A stretch of DNA of 64,000 nucleotides from Welwitschia mirabilis (taxonomy: Eukaryota > Gnetophyta > Gnetopsida > Welwitschiales), in assembly GCA_051453625.1 (NCBI GenBank), contig JBOZIK010000001.1, forward strand, positions 87,310,012 through 87,374,011, given 5' to 3'. The position numbers were made by a program, and so were the translations under genes. Every line of letters begins with the position of its first letter. Within the stretch, counting starts at the first letter, position 1. Shown here in pieces: positions 25,378-37,102 of this stretch. The notes under the pieces were generated by a model. The model was not told where the DNA came from, did no database searches, and saw only the letters and a list, made by a program, of their open reading frames with translations.

Positions 25378-25396
25378 TCCTTGGTAATGATACCAA
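25378..25396 (-). promoter_or_regulatory. Primer-binding site, tRNA-Asp type (element E)
   Basis: Plus TCCTTGGTAATGATACCAA, against TCCCCGGCAACGGCGCCAA. There are seven differences in 19, every one C to T or G to A. It lies ten bases inside the LTR, as in F. Confidence 0.8.
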
Positions 25397-25406
25397 GATG
25401 TTGTAG

Positions 25407-26648
25407 TGCATATTTGTACAAACATTATGCTCTCATAAAACTCCTATTACTTACAAATAAATACAGATTAGGCATAATAAAACACACTAATATAAATGGA
25501 ATTTGATCCAAATGTCATATTCTCTTTAAAGGCATAGGCTAGGAAAAAGAGAATTAATTTCAAGTGAAACAGTTACATACTTTAATAGTATAATAAACAA
25601 CAATGTAGAAAATGATAATGCAAAAACACACTTATGTAAATCTAAGCTAAGTGCAACTTCTGTCTAATTACTAGATCATCTTGTAATAGAGATCGACTCT
25701 ATATAATCTAGATTAGTTAAGAAATGCTATCTCTAGATCGAGATCAACATAAACTATTGGTGTATCAAATAAAATATAAATACTATGCAAATTTAATCTA
25801 GAAAAGAAATACAATGTACCTAAGATAAAAATGTTCAACTTTAATAAAGGTTACCATCATAATCTATATCACTTAAGAAACTTGTACAGAATCAAAAACA
25901 ATATAAACTATAAGGGATATGTACAGAATAAACATAAGAAAATAGGAAAGAGTTCTTGAATTGAATTTGAATTAACATTTGTATTATAAAATAGCCATAC
26001 CTTAATGGAGGAAGCACAATCCAATACCAAGAAAGATGTCTCTTTGTAACTACAATGGATGGATTTCCAATCCTTCGATCTATTATCATGAGAATTTCTA
26101 ATGCAAGTGAAGATAAGTAGAAATCAAGGATAGAGTTTTATTGATACAAATAGACTCACAAACAAACAAGACTAATAGGCATAAGTAACACCCTAATAAC
26201 TGTGTAAGAGACATAAAGAAAAATGGCCAAATTTAGGTGAAGTTTGGTAAAGCATTATTTTAGATGTCATCCTTCTAAGCATCTGGATGATATAGGAGAT
26301 GATGTCATCTCATAAGAATTTCATATCATCTATCAAATTGATTTTAGTTAGAATCCTTGTTGGCTTAATTATTCAATCATCTATATAGTCATCTAGATAA
26401 TGTGGTGGATGATACGCTTTTTATAAGTGTTCATGTGATGCATTAGCCTTAATATTTAGAGGAATTTTACTTTAGATATAAAATTCTATAAATTGCTCTA
26501 AATGCTATAAAATGTCATGAAGATTGCATGTTTTTGTATTTTTCATCTTATCTCTTCATTATCATAGAAATCTAGCATAATCTTGCTTAATATCATGTAA
26601 AACTACTCAAAATGTGATATTAAATACATATAAGTTGATAGCACAACA
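25407..26648 (-). repeat. 5' LTR of element E
   Basis: It starts TGCATATTTGTAC and ends GCACAACA on the plus strand. It is a diverged relative of the F LTRs, with similar termini, a GAGAATTAATTTC word and degenerate hairpin modules near 26268 and 26380. The LTR starting at 63805 is its closest relative at the inner end. Confidence 0.75.
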
Positions 26649-28449
26649 CCCACTCACAATGAAATAAATATCTCTTAATGTTATCTCTCTCATAAAACCA
26701 CTAAAGAATTATCACTTATGTAATCCTCACTTTAAGCCCTTTTGTTTAAGTAATTCTGAATTTCATCCATACCATGGAAAAATCCATTACATATTAAACA
26801 TTATCATCCACCTCTTTTATAATGGCATTATTTCATAAGACTTATCGATCACCCATATCTTCCATCTTACTATGAGTTTATGAGACTTACTAATCCTGGG
26901 TAGGAGCCTTTTTATATTATTAATAATAAGAGATCTTTGTTATTCCATGATTTTAGTTAATATTAGGTGGATCCTTTCTTTTTAAGAGAAAGTCATTTTT
27001 GTCTTTGAGTAATCAAGTAATAAAGGTGAATTATTTTCTTTCATGATGTTTCTTTATTTTAGAGAATTCATGGGGATGAGATCATTTCTCTATTAGGCTA
27101 ATGAGCCAATGAATCATTTCATGTACCATATTTATAAAAAGAAAATAATAAATAAAGAAAAAAGTAAATCAAGAAAAATCTTGAGGCTCTTTTAATATAC
27201 TTTAATAATTATTTTTATTGATTTTAATTAACTACATTGAGGCTATGGATGCCTACTAGTAAATTAGCTCTAACTATTCATTTGTAATACATTCATCTAC
27301 ATCAAAGCACAGATACTCGCTAGTAATGTAGCACTAAATTCTTCTTATATAACATGTTAAATTTTTTAAAATAAAGTGTTACAAAAGTGAATTATTAATA
27401 AGATCAAATGCTTGAAACTTGGATTCTAATAAAGAAGAAGAGAAAGGAAAGAGCTTGAGATAGAATTGGATATTTCTTGTAATTTTTTATTTTAAAATTT
27501 TTTACTTAAGATATTTTTACTACTTTTAACTTGCATCAATCAACTTCATCAATGCCTTATCTTGTTTTAACTTAGATCCATAATTAAATAAATTTTGTTT
27601 AGACCACTACCTTAGTTTCATAGTCTCATTCATTCATGGTATGCATGATAGAGTCTTAGTTTCATTTTCGTTTACTTTATTTGCATTTATTCCACTAACC
27701 AATACCACATACATTTACTATTTTATCTCTATGAGAAAGCATACATAAAGGCACATCTATGCTTGTTGTAATAAGATCTCTTCTTTCATGGTTCATGCTG
27801 GAACCAAATTAGTTTAAATTGTTATTGAAAATAAATGATTCTTAGGCTCTAATTTCATCTAATTTTTATATATCTAAGCCTTTCTATCATTCCATTGCCT
27901 TATATCTTACATTTCCATAACCCTTACACCCTTTCTTATTCATTATTCTAAACTTGAGAGCATTTACCTTAGAAAACTGGTATTACCATGAGCTCAAACT
28001 AGTGTCATCGTTTCTTTCTCTTTGTTCATCTTACATTTTTTCACTTTGTAGATTCATAATCATTTCAGGTCATTAGTCAGTCATGATCTTTTAGAGATTT
28101 AGACTATAACTTATTTTCATCCATATTCTACCTCACTTAGAAACTTTATTTTTATCCTTTTTTTTATTTTCATTTTACCTTTGCTCCCTTTTACTTTTTA
28201 TTTGTTCACTTTCTACCACTTTCATCTATAATAATCATTTGTGAAGTCTCATCATTTGGTAATTTCTTATAAAATCTGTTTTTACTTTTATCCTTTTTCC
28301 ATGCATTTATGGATATAAATGCCATTGCTTTTACCTTTCATCTCTTACATTTTTTTTTCTTTAGTAAATTTCTTTTTCTAGTATATTTTAGACCACATTA
28401 GCATATGAATCATTCATTCCTCATTATGTTTACATTTAACTTTTTACAT
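26649..28449. other. Unassigned A+T-rich DNA between E and the assembly gap
   Basis: No coding motif recognised on either strand. Two loosely similar words (GATGCCTACTAGTAAATTAG near 27248 and GATACTCGCTAGTAATGTAG near 27311) hint at a local duplication. Confidence 0.3.
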
Positions 28450-28549
28450 NNNNNNNNNNNNNNNNNNNNNNNNNNNNNNNNNNNNNNNNNNNNNNNNNNN
28501 NNNNNNNNNNNNNNNNNNNNNNNNNNNNNNNNNNNNNNNNNNNNNNNNN
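28450..28549. other. Assembly gap of exactly 100 N
   Basis: Exactly 100 N, the usual placeholder for unknown size. To the right the sequence is F2, aligning with F from 17741. To the left there is no F-like sequence, so F2's 3' part is lost in the gap or was truncated. Confidence 0.95.
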
Positions 28550-28990
28550 TCAACTCTAAGCATGGGTTATCATGAAGAAGATAAGGATTTCTCCAATTTA
28601 AAATTCCAAGATATTCTAAGTTAAACTTTTGAAAAGAATAATCATTAAAAGCACCTAGTAAAGTGAACTTGATAGAAAAAGAAAGAATGTTACTTTGAGG
28701 ATTACATAAATGTTTACAAGGAAGAGATTGAGAGATAGGAAAAATAGACTCTTTAAATTAATGGGTGTTATGAAAGCCAAAGAAAGGAACATGGCCTTGA
28801 GAATTATATAAAGGTGTAATTGAAAGAGATGGAGAAAGGTTATCATTATCAAAGTCATAAGGTAATGTAAAGGTAAAAGTAGAAGTGAAAGGACGACTGA
28901 AGGGAAGGATATAAAGGCATAAGTATAATGGATGTAGAAGTATTAGTAAAAAGAACAAGTCTATCCTCTAGAAAATTTGAATAAATCTCT
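28550..28990 (-). pseudogene. Degenerate ORF, F2 copy
   Basis: Counterpart of 17741-18190, with the same TPLYNSQGHVPFFGFHNTH-like segment on the minus strand. The overlapping frames 28655-28858 and 28758-28958 are fragments of it or of its shadow. Confidence 0.45.
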
Positions 28991-29499
28991 AGAAGTACTT
29001 CATTGTGATTAGTTTCTTTACTATTGTCCTTATCATTGGTTGTAGCTAAATCTTCCTTATTTTGTTGAATAGTGCCTTCATTCTCTAAATTATTAGATTC
29101 ATCAAAAAGATTATCAAAAGAAAAGGAATCATCTTCATTGTTGATTGAGAAATTCTCAGATTATTCATGAATGGATTCCTCATCCCGATTATCATGTAAT
29201 AAATGTTCATCTTTATCTTGATTGTTGAATGATTGGGTTAATTATTATTAAATTCACTTTTCTATCTCCTAAAGAGTAGGATGTTGAAGTTGGATCCACA
29301 ATTTCATCTTCAACTTACAAGCAAGAATTATTATCATTTGTTTCTAAGTTTTGTTCATTTTCCTTAAGGTAGGATGAAATACTTTAGTTGAGAGGATGTT
29401 GAGTTGTAAAAGATCATTGAATATGTAATAGTGATTGTTGCAACATTTCAACTAAATTTTCTAAGTTATTGTTAGTGTTTTCTTGGTTCTTCTTCATTT

Positions 29500-29880
29500 T
29501 GTCAATCATTTCTCTTAATGAATCTTTTTCTTCCTCATAGTAGTTGATGGAAGATGGTTCTTCTTTATAGTAATGCATGGAAGATGATTGGGATTAATAA
29601 AAATTATTATAAGAGATTTGTCTAAATGAGGTGGAATTCCTAAATTATGGAGAAACTTAATCATCATATATATATATATATATATATATATGAGGTTTGA
29701 AAAGAAGGGGGAAAAACTAAGAAGGTTAGAAAGAAAAAGGGGTCCAATTTCTATTTTCAACATTATTTTGTGACAGTCTTCCTCTTTTAATAAAAAATTC
29801 CCAAAGTGTTTTCTTATCATTATCCTCAGCATTTTATAAGTTTCTTTTCCTTTTAGAAAGAAGTTCCACAACAGTCCTTT
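29500..29880 (-). pseudogene. Gag-like degenerate ORF, F2 copy
   Basis: Counterpart of the gag-like ORF in F. A (TA)n run at about 29666-29690 has expanded compared with F and inserts Ile-Tyr repeats into the open frame, so that frame's length is an artefact of the microsatellite. Confidence 0.45.
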
Positions 29881-30706
29881 TATTACTATTCATTGAAGTA
29901 AGTGAGAAGAATGGAATAAGAGAATTTTAATTTAAGATGGTAAGGAATATAAGTACATAATGAACATAAAAATTTTCCTCTCTTAGATGTTTCATCATTT
30001 TATTAAAATTTCTAAGTCTTAACACTCAAAAGATGTGTAATGGCTATATATTTTAACTATCATAAAAATAACTAATAGAATAACTATAGAAAGAAAGGAA
30101 AAATCTGATTATTTAATAAAAACAATTCTTATAACTTTTGTACCTATTATGTGCATCCTTAGATTTTTCTCAAATTCAAATGATCCTATACTAATACTTT
30201 TCTTCAATCAAATTTTTCTTCCATTAATATTTTATCTTTCTGCTAGAATTCACTATGCCCTTGCATGCACATATCATAAACAGAAAATCAAAATCAAAAG
30301 AAAGTGCCGTTATCCACCTTATCATGGGAGCGATAGGGGAGACGACAATCAGAAAAAACCATACTCAAATAATCAGACAGAAAGATTATTGAAACTTAGA
30401 AAAGTGAGGCTGTTATTTAGGCTGTTGTGTGGAGATGGAATGAAAATACCTTTATGACTAAACTGTGAGCAAATTTTTTTTGCAAAAATAGAAAATAAGT
30501 TTAAAATTCTAAAACTATCATTCCCAATGTCATTGTGATGACACAGAGGATGAAAAGATCTTTAAAAACCATGAAAAACAAAAATTGTAGAAATAAATCT
30601 ATTTTAAGATAAGTTAAAAATATAGTAATAATTCAAATAAATAACCTAAATAGAGGATTCAAAGTACTTATCTAGTTAGTGACAATTCTCCAGCTCCTTG
30701 TGGCCT

Positions 30707-30725
30707 TTCCTAACAACACTACTAA
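30707..30725 (-). promoter_or_regulatory. Primer-binding site, tRNA-Asp type (element F2)
   Basis: Plus TTCCTAACAACACTACTAA. Eight differences from the tRNA-Asp complement, seven of them transitions, at partly different positions from those in E and F. Confidence 0.7.
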
Positions 30726-30735
30726 AATGTTGCAA

Positions 30736-32042
30736 TGTGAATTTATGCAATCATAAACTATTTTAAATAAACCTATAAATCAAATAACATGTAAAAAAAT
30801 ACATGCTAGTATAGATAGGAGTTTACTCGAATGTCATAATCCTAATGAACGCACTAGGATCAAATTTAGAGAATTGATTTCTAAAGGCATTTTTAGTCTT
30901 TTATCTTTTAATAACTAAAAGTCAATAATAAAGTAAATGTAATGAAAAATGAATGGAGATAAAATGCAATGAATGAAAATGGGAATGAAATGGATTCTAC
31001 TTAGATCCTAGTTTTATGTCATAAAAACTAGCTCTTAATAATTCAAGTCAATTAAGAAGAGTATCTCAATAGATCCTAACCAATGTGAACCATGAGATAA
31101 ACCAAATAAAATATGCAGTATGCAATATGAAATTGAAATGAAATAGCAATGCAAATAGAGTATTAACCAAGGTCAACCTTGACAAAGGTTGCTCTTATGA
31201 TCTAATTAAATCACAAAACTCTCACTTTACTATGACTAACTTAAACCATAAGGGACATTCACAGAATTGAAAGAAAAAGAGAAATTGTATTAATTCAAAG
31301 AACTTTATATCCACTTACAATAGAATAATAACACCTTAATGGAAGAGGCTTAGCTTAACACCAAGGAAACTCCTTTCTATAGTTACTAAATGGACCTCAT
31401 ATCCTTTAATCTTCCATCACAAGAATATCATATATAGAAGATGGTTTGGAAGTGAGGACAAGAAGGGGGTATTTATAGTTTTCCATTGAAAGTTCTAGAA
31501 ATGTAACACTAAAAGTCGGAGATAAAACCTAGAAGTCCAAGTAGGGTAAATGACCACATTATAAGATAATTTAGCCCTACTTATATAAAACAATTGTCAT
31601 CCTGGCTATCATGAGGACGACACTAGGGACGACCCTGCAGTTGACTCTATATGTCATCATCCCTTGTGTCATGGAGATAATAATGAGGATGAAACCTCTC
31701 TTGAAAAGATACTTTGTTGAATCTAAGCTCCAGTCCAAATCATTACTACAATAGGTAAATACAGTGTTGTCATTTCCTCTATCATGGGGATGACAGTGGG
31801 GACAACATCCTTTTAAATCTTTTTAGGTAAAGCAAATTAGCCTTCTTCATGATTAGTCTTCCTTTAACATACTAAGTATTAGAACATTCCTAAAATGCCT
31901 TTAGTTATACAAAGAATTATGTGTTTTCATGATCATCCTATTAACTCTCCATAATTAGTAGAATTACATCCACACATATATAAATATCCTACAAAAGTAC
32001 TTAAAATAAACCATCAAATTCCTATAAATTGGCATCGTAACA
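30736..32042 (-). repeat. 5' LTR of element F2
   Basis: It starts TGTGAATTTATGCAATC and ends GGCATCGTAACA. It aligns end to end with both F LTRs. Confidence 0.9.
31469..31478 (-). promoter_or_regulatory. LTR TATA box (F2)
   Basis: CTATAAATAC on the minus strand, identical to the F LTRs. Confidence 0.65.
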
Positions 32043-33284
32043 ATCTTGTGTTAGAGTATATCTTAAAAGATTATAAAAACAAAGAAATATGAAATGAAGC
32101 TATAGTTGAAATTTTTAAATAAAATAGTTGATGAAACTAGGAATAATTTATCTACAATTACATCCCTATTAATAATTACTTATTTGATAGGCTGCTTACT
32201 TTCCATATAGCATGTTGCAATACGTATATGATTATAAATTCTTAGCATATATGGATACAAAAGAAGAAGTTATAAGTGCATTTTGAGATAATAATAAAAA
32301 AGCTTATATAGGATCCTCATGAAGATCTAACATTAGTAAAAGAATTTAAAGAGAAATGAAATGAAAAAAAATGACATACTAAAATTGTTCAAAAATATCA
32401 TGAAGAAGATAATAGTTAAAAACAAAGATAACTTTAATAATGAATTTAAAAAAAAGGGATGATTAAATAAAAGAGCTAGAAGCGAATACATCTACCTTGG
32501 ATGATATAGCTCAAAATAAGTATATTAGATAATATATGTAGAATAATATTATCAAATTAAATAAGAAAATAAAATACAAAAAGGAAAAATTATAATTATC
32601 ATACCTAGCTCTCTAGGAAATAATTAGCAGATAAAGTAGACTAAAACTAAGGACATTACATAAGTTCCTAAGTCATAAGGATCAAAAAACAAAATATGGA
32701 TCTAGTAAAAATAATCCTTAAAAAAGCTTATTGATTAATGTTTATGTTTTAAATAAAAATAATTTCACCTTTTCTAATACTTTTGAAGTAATTATATTAA
32801 GAAAAATATTTAAATAGAATCTAATTTTGTCTCAGATATTTACTCATGAATAAGAATTATTTTTCATATATTGTGAGCAATGATGTATAAAATAACAAAA
32901 ACAAAGTAAATAAATAACCACTAGTATTATGAATAAAATCATTCATGAACCTAATTAAAAGGAATGGATGAAAACCATATTAGGATGAACTTATAAAATA
33001 TCATGAAGGAACTTACATAGACCATCATGTATCATAAAAGATCTAATTAAATAAGGAAGAACTTTGCAAGTCCATGAGGAAAGTTTCTAACAAAATTTTA
33101 AAAAATAAAATACAATTTTACTAAAATCATAATATTTAAAGAGAAAGATTGTATAATAATATAATCATAGCTAATAAATATTGGTGGAATATTAAAAGAT
33201 AAAATTTAAAAATAAATGATATAAATACGAATTAAACGAGAATGCTAGAATATAATTCCTATTGATATGTTAAGGTAGCATATT
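32043..33284. other. Unassigned A+T-rich DNA right of F2
   Basis: The plus strand has a short Lys/Glu-rich frame near 32400-32540 (KKRDDxIKELEANTSTLDDI) that resembles coiled-coil gag-type sequence but matches nothing I can name. No other signal. Confidence 0.25.
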
Positions 33285-34060
33285 TAACATATATCTATGT
33301 TCAATAATTAATATAAAATTAGTAAATATATAAAAAATAGATATGTAGTCATGATAATAAAAATAATAATATAGATCATCAATGTAATATTAATAATGAA
33401 TTAACTATACCATAATGAAATAAAATATAAACATATACAACTTAAGTTAAAGGAATACGTCTGATATCACTACAACATAAAAAAGGAAAATAGGATTATT
33501 TAAAGTAAAACACATAGAAATTTAAAGTAAGTATAGTAATTACTAAGGTATGCCTTAGATAAGGATATGTATAAACATAATAATAACCTCTTTAAGGTTT
33601 ATCTTATATGAGGAATAATAGATTATAGGATAAAATATCATGACATATAAAGTGTGCTATCTATTCATTTATGTATCTAATACATCATCAATATTATGTA
33701 AATCTATAATTAAAATATTGTAACCTTCTTCATACTATGTGAATACATATAATAACCTATGTTATATCATATTTATTACACACTTAAACATAAATGTTTA
33801 GTATATATCTCTTGGATTAGTACAAGTTACCCATGGGTTTTCATCTAGTAAAATAAATTAGTAAACATGCTGAGTATGGTATAGTTTCTTATGAATTAAA
33901 TGCTTAGCTTTAAGGAAAAAAGAAGAAGCCTAAATGGATATAGTTTCAGGTCCATCTTATTATATCATTGAAATATTACATGTTTTATAAGTTCTCATCA
34001 TTATGAAAGATCTATATAAGAACTAGGATTTCAATATATATCATCCCCTTCTTTTTTGCC
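33285..34060. repeat. Dispersed repeat H, copy 2
   Basis: Same orientation as copy 1 (10806-11430). It contains about 160 bp (roughly 33775-33940) with no match in copy 1, so one copy has an insertion or the other a deletion. Confidence 0.55.
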
Positions 34061-34949
34061 TCTAGATATTTCATTAGATACTTTTATAAAAAGAGGTACA
34101 TTGACAAAGAAGATTATGGTGATTGTTATGATGATATTAAACTTAGTATGATATAATGATAAGTAATTAAATTAAAAAAATTTCTTAAAGCATTAATAAA
34201 TAAAATTTAATAGATTATCAAATAACATTTCTAATTAAAAAAAGATACATATAGAAAAGGGAACTTTTCTGCGTCCATATGATTTCCTCATATATTTGTT
34301 GTAGTGGTATTTATGTTTTCTAAATAGAAATATTAAAAATGATTTAATAAATTTTAAGTAAAGATAAATTAATTAATAGTAAAAATGTAATATAAATCAT
34401 TCTTATTTTTAAAAACCGAGATTTTATAAGCAAAATGTTACATATAAAATTATAAGAAAAATGATAGAATAAATAATTAAATAAACTAACCCATCATTAT
34501 TCTTAAAACTGCAATATGGATTTCTATAAAAAAAAGGCACATAATTTATCAAATGCTTCTTACCTTTATGATCATTAACTTAGCCCTTGTTTAAAAGAAT
34601 CTAGTTTTTTCATTTAAGATATATTTAAATAAGGCATTTGCTAGATTGTCTTGAAATTATTAGATTGTATATTTAATGAATTTCTATAAGAAAGGAAGAT
34701 AAAAGCTTGAAGAATTTTAGTAACTCTTAGCTTCTCTTTTCTCACAAATAACACCATCCTAGGCTTCTTAATAGAATAAACAACATTAGATAAGAGCACA
34801 CTATTTTCCATCTCCTCTTTATATAAGTGAAAAAATATTGTAATAAATAATTAAATCGCATATTCAATTGGGAAAGTTATAGATTTAATGAGCATTTAAT
34901 AGCTTCATTTTCACACATGCATAGTTTTTAAAAACATCATCCTTTTTCT
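34061..34949. other. Unassigned A+T-rich DNA before element D
   Basis: No gene motif seen. Adjoins the inner-type end of D's left LTR, whose exact boundary is uncertain. Confidence 0.3.
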
Positions 34950-37102
34950 ATAAGATATAGGTAATTTCAAAATTCAACACATAGAGTTACCCAATAAAGC
35001 TAAGACTTGGTAAATTAATAATTAAGTTCTCAATACCCATTAGTAAATTATTTTATAAAATCCATAAAATTCATACTCAAGTATAAAGTTAGGTTTACAA
35101 ATATAAAATCAAATTTAGATATTAAATACCTAATTAAAATTAAATGTATACTTTAAATAGTGAAATGAATACAAAAACATGTGTATGATGAATTATAAAT
35201 TAACTTATGAAATCAAACACTTATATCCACTATCTATAAAAATTAAATTAACTAAATAAAATTATAAACATGATTAATTTCACAAATTACAAAATAAGAT
35301 TATATTCCATACACTTTTATTAATCATAAAGCATAAAAATAAGTTGAAAGTGAAACTAACATTATAAAAAATAATCATCATAAGACTATGTCATGTGAAT
35401 TTCAACCTATAAACATTTGTTACAATTGAATATTTGTAATGTAAAAGTGAGAACTTAAACCGACAATGTGCAGTAATAAAATAAATAAGTAGAAAAATTT
35501 ATATCATCTTTTAGAAATCCAAAAATTAAAAGTAACTTGAAAATAAACTTTAACTATAAAAATCATTAAGGCCAAAATATCATAAAAATTTCTCATCTAA
35601 TTTTCATTTGATTCTTTTATATAGTAAGTTTTGATAATAATTCATCACAAAAATGAAAATGTGACATGAAATAAATTAAAAGAAGAAAAGCCATTCATTC
35701 ACTAAAATAGAACTTGAAAATTTTAAATTAGAGATCATGCATGAGGCACAACATGAAGGAAAGTATAGCTTTCTAAAATAATTCATTAATAATAGCATTA
35801 AAAATAACAAGTCCTATTAAGATGTTTGAACATTTAAGAATTCAAGAGAAAAATTTCATTCATTCATGAAAATAGAATTTAAAAATTTCAAATAAGAAAT
35901 GATGCAAGAGGCATGACATGAAGGGAAGTATAGCTTCTTAAAATCATTCATTAATAACAACATTGATAATAATAACTTCCATTAATATTTTGACATCACT
36001 TTTATTTAATTTATCTTATTTTGCATAGGCTTTTACTACTTTTAAAATAGCTTACTTTTCAAAAATTACCTGTTCACATATATGATTTTAGGATATGAAA
36101 TAAAGGGATAAATAAAATAAGAAATTAAGAATAGAAAGGAAAGGGAATGTAAATGAAAGAATAAAAAGGAATATAAATAGAAAAGAAGGGATGAATTAAA
36201 TAATGGAGAGCAAGGATTATAGATATATTAGGATCAAGGAATTTAAAAAGAAAAACAAAGACAATTAATGGAAGGAGGTTATATAGAAAAGGAATAGAAT
36301 ATTAGCTTAGGTTAGTGGATAAGATAAAAATGGAGATGACAATAAAAAAGAGAGATGTATGGTAAGTGATAGGTTAAATAAGATCATTGGGAGATATGCT
36401 ATAGATGTAAGCAGAGAAGGAAAGTAAAGCTTGAAATCCAAATTTTTTAATAGAAATAACTACACATAACCTTAAATAAAGTTAAAACTATTTATTTTTA
36501 GGAAAATAATGGATATCTTACTTGTGAAAGTTGGAAATTATGAAGAAAGAGATATGGATCCAAATATTTTAATTTTTTAAATTATGTTAAAGTTAAAAAT
36601 TTAAATTTCAACCATGAAGAATAGATTAAAAAGTATATTTTAAATTTTCAAGTTAAAAAAACACATATGCCAAGTTAGTGAAGAATATAATATGTAGTAA
36701 ATATGTTGTAAGGTGGTGGAAAACATAAGATCTTATACTAAACCTTTGGATTCAAATTCCATAATAAGATGTTTATTTTTTTAAAGGATTTTACTTCATT
36801 ATGACCTTATACATTTACTTTTTCTATAAATAAAATTCCAACAAGAATGACTATTAAAAATTTATAATTGTTGTTAATTTTACATACAAGCTATGATTAA
36901 GGGGATACTAGTATCATTTATAGGATAATTAAACATCTTAAATGCAATGATTAGGTAAAAATTATGATTTGATAGCTTTAAAAATTACTTGTATAGGAAG
37001 ATAATTTTTGACAAATGAATATCATTATGAATGAGTAAGCGATGCGATTTATTTTAAACAAATCATAGAATATTCAAATTATGTAGTTTTTCTATTTTTA
37101 CA
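34950..37102 (-). repeat. 3' LTR of element D
   Basis: It aligns with 50425-52380 across several blocks, for example AAGAGAGATGTATG near 36350 and 51670, TTATTTTAAACA near 37050 and 52315, and TTAAGAATAGAAAG. It has an extra 165-bp internal duplication (35692 and 35857) absent from the other LTR. The outer start is set by the TG before a purine tract (CCCCCCTTTT, 37126-37135, plus sense). Confidence 0.7.

Larger units (their letters stand above)
21354..26648 (-). mobile_element. Ty3/gypsy element E (Athila/Tat type), 5' part
   Basis: The order on the minus strand is 5' LTR (25407-26648), tRNA-Asp primer site, leader, gag, protease and RT. RT stops just after the FMDD-equivalent motif where F's LTR begins. 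The polyprotein style and primer agree with Athila/Tat gypsy elements. RNase H, integrase and 3' LTR are missing. If F inserted into E, they should lie left of 13778, but I could not recognise them there. Confidence 0.8.
28550..32042 (-). mobile_element. Gypsy-type element F2, truncated relative of F
   Basis: This consists of the 5' LTR (30736-32042), primer site, leader and two gag-like pseudo-ORFs, collinear with F from 17741 to 21353. The 3' half and 3' LTR are absent at the assembly gap. Confidence 0.8.

Noticed and set aside
30149-30457. 102-codon plus-strand frame
   Set aside because: It runs across the leader hairpin modules of F2, antisense to the element, and has no match in F or to any family.
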